NCBI RefSeq assembly: GCF_900197685.1
Contig: NZ_FZMF01000007.1
Location: 1-33,574 of the forward strand
DNA length: 33,574 bases
Direction of reading: 5' to 3'
From: Helicobacter baculiformis
GTDB taxonomy: Bacteria > Campylobacterota > Campylobacteria > Campylobacterales > Helicobacteraceae
Position numbers and translations under genes: made by a program. Positions 16,352 through 25,771 of the stretch are shown in pieces; position 1 is the first letter of the stretch, and each line of letters opens with the position of its first letter. The notes below the pieces were generated by a model. It saw nothing but the letters and a program-made list of their open reading frames with translations. It made no database searches and had not been told where the DNA came from.

Positions 16352-16360
16352 TGGTATAAT
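16352..16360 (+). promoter_or_regulatory. Extended -10 promoter of the yceI gene
   Basis: TGG TATAAT is a perfect extended -10 box. The expected start is near 16367, followed by AAGGA (16383-16387) and the ATG at 16394. It probably drives the YceI gene and the helicase downstream. Confidence 0.65.
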
Positions 16361-16393
16361 CTCTGTTCATTTTTTAAAATATAAGGAAGCCTG

Positions 16394-16960
16394 ATGAAAC
16401 ATTTATTGCGGTGCTGGATGGCATTATGCGCCTTAAGTTTGGGATTAGGAGCGCAAGAATACACCATTGATAAGGCTCACAGTCATGTGGGTTTTAAGGT
16501 TAAGCATCTGCAAATTAGCCATGTGCGGGGGAATTTCAAAGATTATAGCGCACTCATTGATTTCGATCCAGCTAGCCACACTTTCAAAAAGCTAGAGGCT
16601 ACTATCAAGGCGATGTCAATTGATACGGGCAATACAAAAAGAGATATGCATTTGCGATCGGATGAATTTTTCAAGGTAGAAAAGTTCCCTAATCTGCATT
16701 TTATGATGGAAAAATACCAAAAGATAGATGCCACACATGGGCGCATGTATGGCACTTTGAGTATTGCTGGGGTGGCGCATAAAGTGATGTTGAAAACCGA
16801 GATTGGCGGAGTGGCGCAACAAAAGGGACAAAACAAGCTGGGTTTCTCGTTAAGTAGCACCATCAAACGCCTAGATTTTAACCTAGCCCCTGAAAAATCT
16901 ACCCACACAATAGGCGATGTGATCGCGCTTAATGTCGAAGTAGAAGCCACTCAAAAGTAG
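16394..16960 (+). CDS. YceI-family periplasmic lipid-binding protein
   Basis: Exported lipocalin-like protein of 188 residues. A signal peptide ending at LGLGA precedes 'QEYTIDKAHSHVGFKVKHL', the standard YceI opening. Further family marks are 'GNFKDYSALIDFDP', 'SDEFFKVEKFPNLHF' and the C-terminal 'IGDVIALNVEVEA'. Relatives bind isoprenoid or long alkyl chains in the periplasm; the ligand here is unknown. It corresponds by family to HP1286, which is not next to the helicase in H. pylori, so the neighbourhood has been rearranged. Only eight bases separate it from the helicase gene. Confidence 0.93.
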   Translation: MKHLLRCWMALCALSLGLGAQEYTIDKAHSHVGFKVKHLQISHVRGNFKDYSALIDFDPASHTFKKLEATIKAMSIDTGNTKRDMHLRSDEFFKVEKFPNLHFMMEKYQKIDATHGRMYGTLSIAGVAHKVMLKTEIGGVAQQKGQNKLGFSLSSTIKRLDFNLAPEKSTHTIGDVIALNVEVEATQK

Positions 16961-16968
16961 ATTGTCTT

Positions 16969-18948
16969 TTGCAACTCAACGCCGAACAACAAGAAGCAGT
17001 ACGAGCTCCACTTGGGCATAACTTGGTGATTGCCTCAGCAGGCACAGGTAAAACCTCTACAATTGTGGGTAGAATTTTACGCCTCTTGGAACAGGGGATA
17101 CACCCTCAAGAGATTTTGCTTTTAACTTTTACTAACAAAGCCAGCTTGGAGATGAAGGAGCGTTTGGCTAGCCACACTCCCCATGCCCAACATATTCAAG
17201 CGGGCACTTTCCACGCCGTCGCTTACCGCCATCTTAAAGAGCTTTACCCTCATTTGGGATTAAAACAGCCCAAAGAATTATGCGTCTTACTCAAAAGCGT
17301 CTTAGAAACTTGCCCGCTTAGCTCTGAAAATAATTTTTATGGCGCTAGCCATCTCTATAGCCTGCATTCGCTTTATGTGAATGCCCAAAGTCCAGAGGAC
17401 TTTAGTACATGGCTGTGCGCGCGTGTTCCCGAACAAGAAAACTATGCTTTAGCCTATGAGCAAGTTTTAGAGCAATTTAGCATACTCAAACAAGAGCATC
17501 ATTATCTTGATTACAACGATCTACTCTTACTTTATCGCCAAGATATCGCTCCTAATACTCTCTTTGCAGAGGTGCTTTGTGATGAGTACCAAGACACCAA
17601 TCCCTTACAAGATTCTATCTTGGACGCGCTCAAACCCAAAAGTCTCTTTTGTGTGGGGGATTACGATCAAAGTATTTACGCTTTCAACGGAGCAGACATT
17701 TCTATTATTAGTAATTTTGCGCGTAAATATTCCCATGCGCGTGTCTTCACGCTTAAGAAAAATTACCGCTCTTCGCAGGCAATTTTAGCCTTGGCTAGCC
17801 GCGTTATCGCGCACAATCCACGCATTTACCCCAAAAACCTCGAAGTGCTTAAAACCATTAATCCTTCTCTGCCAACCCTTTTAGAATATGACGAATTGTT
17901 AGCCCAATACAAAGGAATCGCGCACCATATTGCGCGCAAGAAAGGGGGTTATGAAGAGGTGGCGGTGCTTTTTAGAAACAACGCAAGCGCAGATGGTTGT
18001 GAAGCGTCTTTGCGTCAATTAGGAATCCCTTCTAGGCGCAAAGGAGGCTTGAGTTTCTTTGAGAGCAAAGAGGTCAAGCTTGTTTTAGATGTGTGTGCGT
18101 TTTTGAGTCATCCTAAAGATATGGTCGCCAGCATAGAGATTTTACATTACGCCCCGGGTGTGGGTGCCTCATTAGGAAAAGAGTTTTACCATGCTTTGCA
18201 AATCTTGGGCGATGGGGATAGCTTAAAGGGTTTGATTGACCCCAACAATCAAAAACCCTTTAAAAATCTTCAGGCAGGCTTGTTTGATGCGCAATTTAGC
18301 ACAGAAAATAGCGCGCGCTTCGATGTGCCTCCTGCTTTCAAAACACATCCTCTTTTAAGCCATCCTAAAATCACCCCCTCTATGGCACGCTTTTTAGGCG
18401 CGTTCTTTGCACTTTGTACTTGCGCGCGAGCGCTCAAACCTAGCCATAGCATTGCCCAAATTGTTAAATCCGCATGGTGGGGAAGTATTTTAGAGAAATT
18501 AAGTGCGGAGCGTGCTAAAAACAAAGATGGTAGCCTCGATCCAAAGCGTGTTCAAGATGCCCAACATAAAATTAAAGTCAAAATAGATTTGCTTGCCAGT
18601 CTAGCTAAACCCTACGCCACCCTAAAGGATTTTATGAACGCAATGGCATTAGGCTCTAAGGAAGCTTCTAGTGGGGAAGGAGTACATTTGCTCAGTGTGC
18701 ATGCAAGCAAGGGTCTAGAGTTTGAAGAGGTGTATGTGATTGACTTGATGGAAGGGCGTTTTCCTAATACCAAATTGGCTAAACAAAGCGGAAGCCTGGA
18801 AGAAGAACGGCGTTTATTTTATGTTGCCACCACAAGGGCTAAAAATCATCTATACCTTTCTTATGCCAAACAAGATAAGCAGAGACAAATTGATTATGAG
18901 CCTTCATGTTTTTTAAGGGAAGCTGGACTCATCGCGCCTAAATCATAG
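16969..18948 (+). CDS. rep: ATP-dependent DNA helicase, UvrD/Rep/PcrA family
   Basis: Superfamily 1A 3'-5' helicase used in repair and replication restart. All motifs are present: QQEAV (Q motif), ASAGTGKTS (22-30, Walker A), DEYQDTN (Walker B), GDYDQSIYAFNGAD (III), NYRSS (IV), LLSVHASKGLEFEEVYV (V) and EERRLFYVATTRAK (VI). At 659 residues it is close to Rep (673) and lacks the longer C-terminal tail of many UvrD proteins. The start is TTG at 16969; no ATG lies between the yceI stop and the Q motif. It corresponds to HP0911, which in H. pylori follows flgE2 after two genes, so this gene marks the right border of the variable region. Confidence 0.93.
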   Translation: MQLNAEQQEAVRAPLGHNLVIASAGTGKTSTIVGRILRLLEQGIHPQEILLLTFTNKASLEMKERLASHTPHAQHIQAGTFHAVAYRHLKELYPHLGLKQPKELCVLLKSVLETCPLSSENNFYGASHLYSLHSLYVNAQSPEDFSTWLCARVPEQENYALAYEQVLEQFSILKQEHHYLDYNDLLLLYRQDIAPNTLFAEVLCDEYQDTNPLQDSILDALKPKSLFCVGDYDQSIYAFNGADISIISNFARKYSHARVFTLKKNYRSSQAILALASRVIAHNPRIYPKNLEVLKTINPSLPTLLEYDELLAQYKGIAHHIARKKGGYEEVAVLFRNNASADGCEASLRQLGIPSRRKGGLSFFESKEVKLVLDVCAFLSHPKDMVASIEILHYAPGVGASLGKEFYHALQILGDGDSLKGLIDPNNQKPFKNLQAGLFDAQFSTENSARFDVPPAFKTHPLLSHPKITPSMARFLGAFFALCTCARALKPSHSIAQIVKSAWWGSILEKLSAERAKNKDGSLDPKRVQDAQHKIKVKIDLLASLAKPYATLKDFMNAMALGSKEASSGEGVHLLSVHASKGLEFEEVYVIDLMEGRFPNTKLAKQSGSLEEERRLFYVATTRAKNHLYLSYAKQDKQRQIDYEPSCFLREAGLIAPKS

Positions 18949-19023
18949 TGCTTTTACTCGTGCTAAATAAGCATATACCTCATCATCTTTGTAAAGGCTT
19001 AACATCAGTTAGATTAATTTTTA

Positions 19024-19029
19024 TACAAT
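19024..19029 (+). promoter_or_regulatory. Probable -10 box of gabT-gabD
   Basis: TATACAAT (19022-19029) lies in the 97-base gap after the helicase. A start near 19036 would leave GGAGG (19031-19035) outside the mRNA, which favours the second gabT ATG (19061), preceded by AAGGA. Confidence 0.45.
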
Positions 19030-19045
19030 GGGAGGGTGATTTTAA

Positions 19046-20329
19046 ATGAAGGATGGAACTATGGGCGATTTACTCAGTCGTAGGGTTGCTGCCACGCCTA
19101 GAGGTATTGGCATTGTGTGCGATTGGTTTGTGCAGGAGGCACATAATGCAACAATCACAAGCAGTGATGGGCGCACTTTTATTGACTTTGCAGCTGGTAT
19201 TGCGGTGCTTAATGTGGGACATAGACACCCGCGCGTGATAAAAGCGGTTAAAGCACAACTGGACAAATTTACACACACTGCTTACCAGGTAACCCCCTAT
19301 GAAAGCTATGTGGAATTAGCCGAGCAGATCAATGATCTAGCCCCCATCGATGGTGTTAAAAAAACTTGCTTTTTCACCACAGGAGGTGAAGCCACTGAAA
19401 ACGCAATTAAGATTGCCAAAGCTCACACTAAGCGCTATGGCGTGATCGCCTTTGGGGGAAGTTTTCATGGACGTACTTCTATGGCGGTGAGTATGACAGG
19501 CAAAGTTGCACCTTATAAGGCAGAAATTGGAATGGGAATGCCCGGGGTGTATCACGCCTACTACCCTAATGCTTTACATGGCATTAGTACCCAAGACGCG
19601 CTTAAAAGTTTGGAGTTAATTTGTAAGGCTTCCATTGCACCCTCAGATGTGGCTGCTGTCATTTTTGAACCTGTACAAGGCGAGGGTGGGTTTAATCCCG
19701 CACCGCTGGACTTTGTAGCCACTTTGCGAGAGTTTTGTAACACGCATGGCATTGTTTTGATTGCTGATGAAGTGCAAACCGGTTTTGCACGCACGGGTAA
19801 GACTTTCGCGATGGAACATTTTAATGTGAACGCGGACATTATTTGTATGGCCAAGAGTTTGGGCGGGGGGTTGCCCATCTCTGGGATTGTGGGTAAAGCG
19901 ACAGTGATGGATTCGCTGAGTGCTGGAGGTATGGGGGGCACTTATGCGGGTAATCCTTTAGCTACGACTGCAGCTTTAGAAGTGCTTAAGATTATTCAAG
20001 AGGAAAAGCTCAATGAGCGCGCGCTAAAGCTAGGACAAGAGTTAATGGATGCCCTCAAGCGACTCAAACAAGAAAGCAACATCACCCAAATAGCTGAGGT
20101 TAGGGGGCTAGGCTCTATGGTCGCTGTGGAGTTTTTTGAAGCAGGTAAGCCTAGCACGGCTTTAGCCAAAGCGGTGCAAAAAGAGGCAATGGATCAAGGA
20201 CTTTTACTTTTGACCTGTGGCTCTTATGGCAATGTAATCCGCTTCCTCTACCCTTTAACCATTCCTCAAGATCAATTTGATCGCGCCCTTGATATCCTTT
20301 GTCAATCCATCAAAAAGGTAGCTGTATGA
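19046..20329 (+). CDS. gabT: 4-aminobutyrate aminotransferase (class III, PLP)
   Basis: Transfers the amino group of GABA to 2-oxoglutarate, giving succinate semialdehyde and glutamate. The whole length aligns with E. coli GabT: 'FIDFAAGIAVLNVGHRHP', 'GGEATENAIKIAKAHTKR', 'SFHGRTSMAVSMTGKVAPY', 'VIFEPVQGEGGF', 'IADEVQTGFARTG' (Asp241 binds PLP) and Lys270 in CMAKSLGGG forms the Schiff base. It has 427 residues from the ATG at 19046. The ATG at 19061 (five residues shorter) has an AAGGA seven bases upstream and better fits the -10 box, so it may be the real start. The TGA overlaps the gabD ATG. I do not recall this gene in H. pylori, which suggests retention or gain in this lineage. Confidence 0.92.
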   Translation: MKDGTMGDLLSRRVAATPRGIGIVCDWFVQEAHNATITSSDGRTFIDFAAGIAVLNVGHRHPRVIKAVKAQLDKFTHTAYQVTPYESYVELAEQINDLAPIDGVKKTCFFTTGGEATENAIKIAKAHTKRYGVIAFGGSFHGRTSMAVSMTGKVAPYKAEIGMGMPGVYHAYYPNALHGISTQDALKSLELICKASIAPSDVAAVIFEPVQGEGGFNPAPLDFVATLREFCNTHGIVLIADEVQTGFARTGKTFAMEHFNVNADIICMAKSLGGGLPISGIVGKATVMDSLSAGGMGGTYAGNPLATTAALEVLKIIQEEKLNERALKLGQELMDALKRLKQESNITQIAEVRGLGSMVAVEFFEAGKPSTALAKAVQKEAMDQGLLLLTCGSYGNVIRFLYPLTIPQDQFDRALDILCQSIKKVAV

Positions 20330-21753
20330 ATTTCAAACTCTTAGATCACCCCTTTGTGAGCCCCACTAAAAAAGAAGGCTTTATTGCGGTTAGTAACCCA
20401 GCAACTCTTGAAGAGATTGCTTATGTCAAAAGTGTAGGGCAGGAGGAATTAGAACAAATCATTGCGAAATCTTACCAAGCTCAAAAGCAATGGGCATGCA
20501 AGTTAGCCCTAGAACGATCTGATATTTTGCTCAAGTGGCGAGAATTATTGTTAGAAAATCTCGAAGACTTAGCGCGTATTCTGACTCAAGAGATGGGTAA
20601 ACCCCTCAAAGAAGCCCGTTCGGAAATTACCTACGGAGCCAGTTATCTAAGATGGTTTGCTGAAGAAGGACGGCGCATTGATGGAGATATTTTACCTAGT
20701 GTGGTTCCTAATCAAAAAATCTTTGTGCTCAAACAACCTGTTGGGGTTTGCGCGGCGATCACGCCTTGGAATTTCCCCTCCGGTATGATTGCGCGCAAAG
20801 TCGCACCCGCTCTAGCCTGTGGATGCTCAATGGTGATTAAACCGGCTACACAAACCCCACTAAGCGCCTATGCCTTAATGCTTTTAGCCCAAAAAGCAGG
20901 AGTACCTGAGGGTGTGTTGAGCGTAGTGAGTGGGGAGACGCGCATGATTGCTAAGGTTATTTGCGAGAGTGATCTGGTGCGTAAACTTACCTTTACCGGC
21001 TCAACACAGGTGGGTAAAATCTTAATGCAACAGAGCGCTAGCACTCTAAAAAAACTTTCTTTAGAGCTAGGAGGTAATGCACCTTTTATTGTTTTTGAAG
21101 ACGCTAATTTAGAACAAGCGGCTACGGGTATTTTAGCCTCTAAATTTAGGAATAGTGGGCAAACTTGTGTGTGTGCTAACCGTATTTATGTGCAAAAAAG
21201 CGTGTATGAACCACTGAGCGCAATTCTGAAGAGTAAGGTAGAGAGCTTAAAACTAGGTAATGGTTTAGAAGAAAACACGACACAAGGGCCTTTGATTGAT
21301 TTAAAGGCGGTGGAAAAGGTGCAAGAACACATCAGCGACGCGGTAGACAAGGGCGCACAAATTCTTAGCGGGGGTAAACCTAGCGTGCTGGGAGCAAGCT
21401 TTTTTGAGCCTACAATCTTAACAGGAGTTGATCAAAGCATGTTGGTAGCTAAGGAAGAGACCTTTGGACCCCTAGCTCCCCTATTTAGCTTTGAAAGCGA
21501 AGAGGAAGTGATTGCAAAGGCTAATGATACACAATATGGACTTGCTTCTTATTTTTATACCCAAAATCTTGCGCGCGTATTTAGAGTGAGCGAAGCCTTA
21601 GAGTACGGCATGGTGGGAGTAAATGCGGGACATATTTCTACAGAAACCGCACCCTTTGGAGGAATCAAGCAAAGCGGTTTAGGTAGAGAGGGCTCAAAAT
21701 ATGGCATCGAAGATTATTTGGAAATCAAATATATGAGCGTTCGACTAGATTAG
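20326..21753 (+). CDS. gabD: Succinate-semialdehyde dehydrogenase
   Basis: Oxidises succinate semialdehyde to succinate, completing the GABA shunt started by GabT. It is an aldehyde dehydrogenase of 475 residues with ITPWNFP (145-151), KPATQTPLS (172-180, coenzyme binding), FTGSTQVGK (223-231), catalytic Glu247 in LELGG and catalytic Cys281 in NSGQTCVC. The C-terminal 'APFGGIKQSGLGREGSKYGIEDYLEIKY' is typical of GabD. Lys172 and Ser180 in the pocket are consistent with NADP+ use. I chose ATG 20326, overlapping the gabT stop (ATGA) and preceded by AAGGT; an upstream ATG at 20299 lies inside gabT. The two genes form a clean two-step module. Confidence 0.93.
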   Translation: MNFKLLDHPFVSPTKKEGFIAVSNPATLEEIAYVKSVGQEELEQIIAKSYQAQKQWACKLALERSDILLKWRELLLENLEDLARILTQEMGKPLKEARSEITYGASYLRWFAEEGRRIDGDILPSVVPNQKIFVLKQPVGVCAAITPWNFPSGMIARKVAPALACGCSMVIKPATQTPLSAYALMLLAQKAGVPEGVLSVVSGETRMIAKVICESDLVRKLTFTGSTQVGKILMQQSASTLKKLSLELGGNAPFIVFEDANLEQAATGILASKFRNSGQTCVCANRIYVQKSVYEPLSAILKSKVESLKLGNGLEENTTQGPLIDLKAVEKVQEHISDAVDKGAQILSGGKPSVLGASFFEPTILTGVDQSMLVAKEETFGPLAPLFSFESEEEVIAKANDTQYGLASYFYTQNLARVFRVSEALEYGMVGVNAGHISTETAPFGGIKQSGLGREGSKYGIEDYLEIKYMSVRLD

Positions 21754-22229
21754 TGAGCGAAGGGGAGCGCACACATGAGTGTTTTGGAGTGAAAACTTTT
21801 AGATTCTCAAACATCGTGGGAAAGTGTTGGTGTCGTTGCCCGTATATTCGGATAACTGCTCTAGGGGGCTTGGGTGTGCTATATCTTTAAGTGTGAACCA
21901 CCTCCCTAAAAAGAGGAGCTTCTCAATTAACAGAAACTAGCGCTTCTGAACGCAAAGAGTTTTGCTATCTGAAAAACTAGTTTCTAACCCAAAAGACTTA
22001 CAGACCCACTGGTGGGTGAAGATTAGTTGCTAACCTGTCATCGTGCTTAATTTTAGTGGCTAGAATGAGCGCATCCAAACCTTACCACTGATAAAAGTTG
22101 GTATACTCCTTATAAATGAGAACTAAAAGACCAAAATAGTATGGCATGATGGGACATATATTAGTTATTAGTCCTTTTTATTAATAATTATGTATAATTT
22201 TTAAATTCAAAACGATCTTAGGAGTCTAC
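21754..22229 (+). other. 476-base non-coding stretch, possible decayed gene or IS remnant
   Basis: No intact gene is visible. Stops occur in every frame. A stop-free piece at 21897-21980 encodes 27 residues ending TSASERKEFCYLKN, which reads like the C-terminus of a lost gene. Just after it a hairpin ACCCAC-TG-GTGGGT (22004-22017) is found. The layout (coding tail, then hairpins) recalls the right end of IS200/IS605-type elements, but I cannot confirm that by eye. The last 40 bases hold the cstA promoter. Confidence 0.4.
22193..22198 (+). promoter_or_regulatory. -10 box of cstA
   Basis: A perfect TATAAT in a very A+T-rich stretch, with a start expected near 22205 and AGGAG (22220-22224) before the ATG at 22230. 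Confidence 0.55.
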
Positions 22230-24285
22230 ATGGGTAAAACTTTAGGCAATCTGCTGTGGGCAATTGTGGCGATCATGGGTGCGGTGTGCTTGGGGGTATT
22301 AGCCTTGCACAAGGGCGAGAGTATTAACACGCTTTGGTTAGTAGTTGCTGCGATCTGTATTTACTCTTTAGGCTACCGCTTTTATAGCCACTTTGTCGCT
22401 TACAAAGTCTTACAGCTAGATGACACACGCGCTACACCCGCTTGCGTACACAATGATGGGCGTGATTATGTTCCCACCAATAAGGCAATCACTTTTGGGC
22501 ATCATTTTGCAGCTATTGCGGGTGCGGGTCCTTTGGTAGGACCGATTTTAGCCGCCCAAATGGGCTATCTACCTTCCGTGCTGTGGATTTTAATTGGTAG
22601 TGTTTTAGGGGGTTGCGTGCATGATTTTGTGGTGCTCTTTATTTCTATGCGACGCAATGGCAAATCTCTAGGAGAAATGGTAAAAGAAGAGATGGGCTCA
22701 GTGGTGGGCTGGTTTGCAATGTTGGGTATTTTGGGGATTATGATCATCATCATCGCAATCTTGGCAATGGTGGTTGTCAAGGCCTTGGCACATTCCCCTT
22801 GGGGGCTTTTCACTATCAGTATGACAATCCCTATTGCTATTTTTATGGGGCTTTACATGCGTTTCTTGCGTCCTGGTAAGGTGCTAGAAGCTTCTTTAAT
22901 AGGCTTTGGATTGTTATTGTGCGCGATCTACTATGGTAAAGTTGTGGCTAGCGATCCCACTTTGGGTACGCTTTTCACGCTCAAAGCAACTACTCTTGCA
23001 TGGATTGTAATCGGCTATGGATTTGTATCTTCCAACTTGCCCGTGTGGTTTTTGATGGCACCCCGCGATTATTTAAGCACTTTCATGAAAATTGGGGTGA
23101 TCTTGGTCTTAGTGGTTGCAGTGATTGTGGTCGCCCCCCCTACAAATTCCTAAAGTAACCGCCTTTATTGATGGTACGGGTCCAGTGTTTGCCGGAAGCC
23201 TTTTCCCCTTTTTATTTATTACCATTGCATGCGGAACTATTAGCGGTTTTCATGCCCTAATCGCTTCTGGCACAACACCCAAGATCATTGAAAAAGAGAG
23301 CCATGCACGTGCGGTGGGTTATGGCGCGATGGTCATGGAATCAGTAGTAGCAATCATGGCTTTAATCATGGCTGCAATTTTACACCCCGGACTCTATTTT
23401 GCCATCAACGCGCCAGAAAGTGCAATCGGCGCAAACATCGCTGAAGCCGCTAAAGTGATCAGTTCTTGGGGTTTTTCTATCACCCCTCAAGAAATTCAAG
23501 AACTAACCCGCAATATCGGCGAACAAAGTATTTTAAGTCGCACAGGGGGTGCGCCCACCTTTGCTATTGGATTATCAATGCTGGTTTATCATATTGTAGG
23601 CAATCCTGCCGTGATGGCATTTTGGTACCACTTTGCCATCCTCTTTGAAGCTCTATTTATCCTTACAGCTGTGGATGCGGGCACACGCACCGCGCGTTTT
23701 ATGATCCAAAATATCCTAGGCAATGTCTATAAGCCTTTGGGTAATACCCGCTCTCAAATGGCTGTTTTTGTGGCAACTTTTCTTTGCGTAAGTCTTTGGG
23801 GACATTTTCTTTATCAAGGAGCTATCGATCCCAAAGGGGGCATTTACACCCTTTGGCCCCTCTTTGGAGTGAGCAATCAGATGCTAGCGGGCATGGCGCT
23901 CTTACTAGGCACAACTATTCTTTTTAAAATGCAACGCTTTAAATACGCATTAGTTACAGCAATCCCTGCTACACTGATCTTAGGGATAACCTTTTATAGC
24001 GGGATTTTAAAAATCCTTCCTAAAGGGGATAATAGTGTGTTAAACCATGTGTCTCATGTCGCTACCGCGCAAATTTTGAGCGAAAAACTTGCTCGTGCTA
24101 GCGACCCTGAACAAATTAGTCTACTCAAACAATCCATCACTAACCATACTATCGATGCAATCTTGTGCGTCTTTTTTATGGTTGTTGCACTCATGGTGCT
24201 TGTAGCGAGTGTGCGCATTTGTTACCGCGCTTGGAGTGGGGTGATCAACCCTCCCTTAGCTGAGAGTGTGCCCGTGCGCATTTGA
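22230..24285 (+). pseudogene. cstA: CstA carbon-starvation transporter, frameshifted at a C7 tract
   Basis: CstA is a many-pass inner-membrane transporter taking up peptides (Campylobacter) or pyruvate (E. coli). Frame one (22230-23153) gives the N-terminal half, with 'NDGRDYVPTNKAITFGHHFAAIAGAGPLVGP' and 'LMAPRDYLSTFMKIG', then reads into a stop after VAPPTNS. The other frame (open from 23125, ending 24285) continues exactly where CstA should: LQIPKVTAFIDGTGPVFAG, then 'FLFITIACGTISGFHALIASGTTPK' and 'AVDAGTRTARF'. Removing one C from the C7 run at 23134-23140 joins them as VAPLQIPKVT and gives a full protein of about 684 residues. Both halves are otherwise intact, so this is a recent or switchable mutation, or a base-call error. 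AGGAG precedes the ATG. Confidence 0.9.
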
Positions 24286-24298
24286 TTTCAGCCTTTTA

Positions 24299-24307
24299 TG
24301 TTACAAT
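24299..24307 (+). promoter_or_regulatory. Extended -10 promoter of glnA
   Basis: TGT TACAAT forms an extended -10 box. The start is expected near 24314, so the leader is only ~18 bases and contains AAGG (24322-24325) before the ATG at 24332. glnA thus has its own promoter just after the cstA stop. Confidence 0.55.
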
Positions 24308-24331
24308 GGAGCAAAAATTACAAGGCGGTAT

Positions 24332-25771
24332 ATGGAGCTACATAATAGCGATGCGGATGTGCAAAAATTCTTGGATTTTTGTCGGGAAAACGAAGTAGAG
24401 TTCGTAGATTTTAGGTTTACGAATGTGAAGGGTACTTGGAATCACATCGGCTACTTTTTTGGGAGCGTGGATAAAGAACTATTACAACAGGGGATTCCCT
24501 TCGATGCCAGTTCGATCAAGGCATGGCAGAGCATCGATCATTCGGACATGATCTTAAAACCCGACTTAATCCGCTATTTCATCGACCCCTTTAGCGCAGA
24601 TATCACGGTGGTTGTTTTCTGCGATGTGTGGGACATCTATAAAGATCAGGCTTATGAAAAATGCCCTAGAAGTGTTGCTAAAAAGGCGCTCGCGCATCTA
24701 CGCGCTTGTGGGGTAGGTGATGTCGCTTACTTTGGGGCGGAAAATGAATTTTTTATTTTCGATTCGATCAAGATTAAGGATAGTGCAAATTGCCAGTATT
24801 ACGAGATCGATAGCGAAGAAGGTGAATGGAATCGGGATCGTAGCTTTGAAGGAGGTGTGAACTTTGGACACCGCACGGGGCATAAGGGGGGCTACTTGCC
24901 CACGCCACCTACCGACACCATGATGGATTTACGCGCCGAAATTGTCAAGGTTCTCAATCAGGTTGGGCTAGAAACCTATGTCGTGCATCATGAAGTTGCA
25001 CAAGGGCAGGGCGAAGTGGGGGTGCGTTTTGGACACTTAGTAGAAGCAGCCGATAATGTGCAAAAACTTAAATATGTTGTCAAAATGGTTGCCCATCTGA
25101 ATGGCAAAACCGCGACCTTTATGCCCAAGCCCCTTTATGGAGATAATGGGAGTGGCATGCACACACATGTCAGTATTTGGAAAGAGGGCGCGAATCTTTT
25201 TAGTGGTGATGTGTATAAAAACCTGAGTCAGCAAGCGTTGCACTTTTTAGGAGGTGTCTTAAAACATGCGCGCAGTTTGGCTGCGTTCACGAACGCTTCT
25301 AGCAATTCTTATAAGCGTTTGATTCCGGGCTATGAAGCCCCTTCTATCCTGAGCTATTCGGCTCAGAATCGTAGTGCAAGCGTGCGTATCCCCTATGGAG
25401 TTAAAGGTAAGTCTTCGCGTTTTGAATTGCGCTTCCCGGATAGCTCTTCTAACCCCTATTTAGCGTTTGCAGCAATTTTGATGGCAGGTTTAGAGGGGAT
25501 TGCCCAACAAATAGATCCGGGTCAACCTATGGATATCAACCTGTTTGAATTAACTCTTGATGAAATCCGCGATAAGGGAATCAAGCAATTACCCCACACA
25601 CTTAGAAGTGCGTTAGAGGAAATGCTTTCTGATAAAGATTATCTTAAGCGGGGAGAGGTCTTCACAGAAGAATTTATCCAAGCTTATCAGAGTTTTAAAT
25701 TCAAATCAGAAGTCTTTCCTTGGGAAAGTAAGCCTCATCCCTTTGAATTTGTCAATACCTACTCTTGCTAA
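24332..25771 (+). CDS. glnA: Glutamine synthetase, type I
   Basis: Makes glutamine from glutamate, ammonia and ATP; important in gastric Helicobacter, where urease supplies ammonia. It has 479 residues. Family marks are '[15 protein letters not shown]' (beta-grasp domain), '[17 protein letters not shown]', '[12 protein letters not shown]' (metal-binding glutamates), '[13 protein letters not shown]', the ATP-binding '[12 protein letters not shown]' and '[15 protein letters not shown]'. The usual adenylylation motif NLYDLP is NLFELT, with phenylalanine in place of the modified tyrosine, as I recall for H. pylori, so control by adenylylation is not expected. I chose ATG 24332 after AAGG; an upstream ATG at 24266 overlaps cstA. 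Its TAA overlaps the ATG of a small basic ORF. Confidence 0.97.
   Translation: MELHNSDADVQKFLDFCRENEVEFVDFRFTNVKGTWNHIGYFFGSVDKELLQQGIPFDASSIKAWQSIDHSDMILKPDLIRYFIDPFSADITVVVFCDVWDIYKDQAYEKCPRSVAKKALAHLRACGVGDVAYFGAENEFFIFDSIKIKDSANCQYYEIDSEEGEWNRDRSFEGGVNFGHRTGHKGGYLPTPPTDTMMDLRAEIVKVLNQVGLETYVVHHEVAQGQGEVGVRFGHLVEAADNVQKLKYVVKMVAHLNGKTATFMPKPLYGDNGSGMHTHVSIWKEGANLFSGDVYKNLSQQALHFLGGVLKHARSLAAFTNASSNSYKRLIPGYEAPSILSYSAQNRSASVRIPYGVKGKSSRFELRFPDSSSNPYLAFAAILMAGLEGIAQQIDPGQPMDINLFELTLDEIRDKGIKQLPHTLRSALEEMLSDKDYLKRGEVFTEEFIQAYQSFKFKSEVFPWESKPHPFEFVNTYSC

Noticed and set aside
16302-16370. Longer start for the Sel1-repeat protein
   Set aside because: It would place residues before the signal peptide and run across the -10 box; GGAG supports ATG 16301.
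23125-24285. Second half of cstA as an independent gene starting at an internal ATG
   Set aside because: The first few residues (MWSPPLQ) are just the end of the other half read in a different frame; the rest continues CstA exactly, so it is one broken gene.
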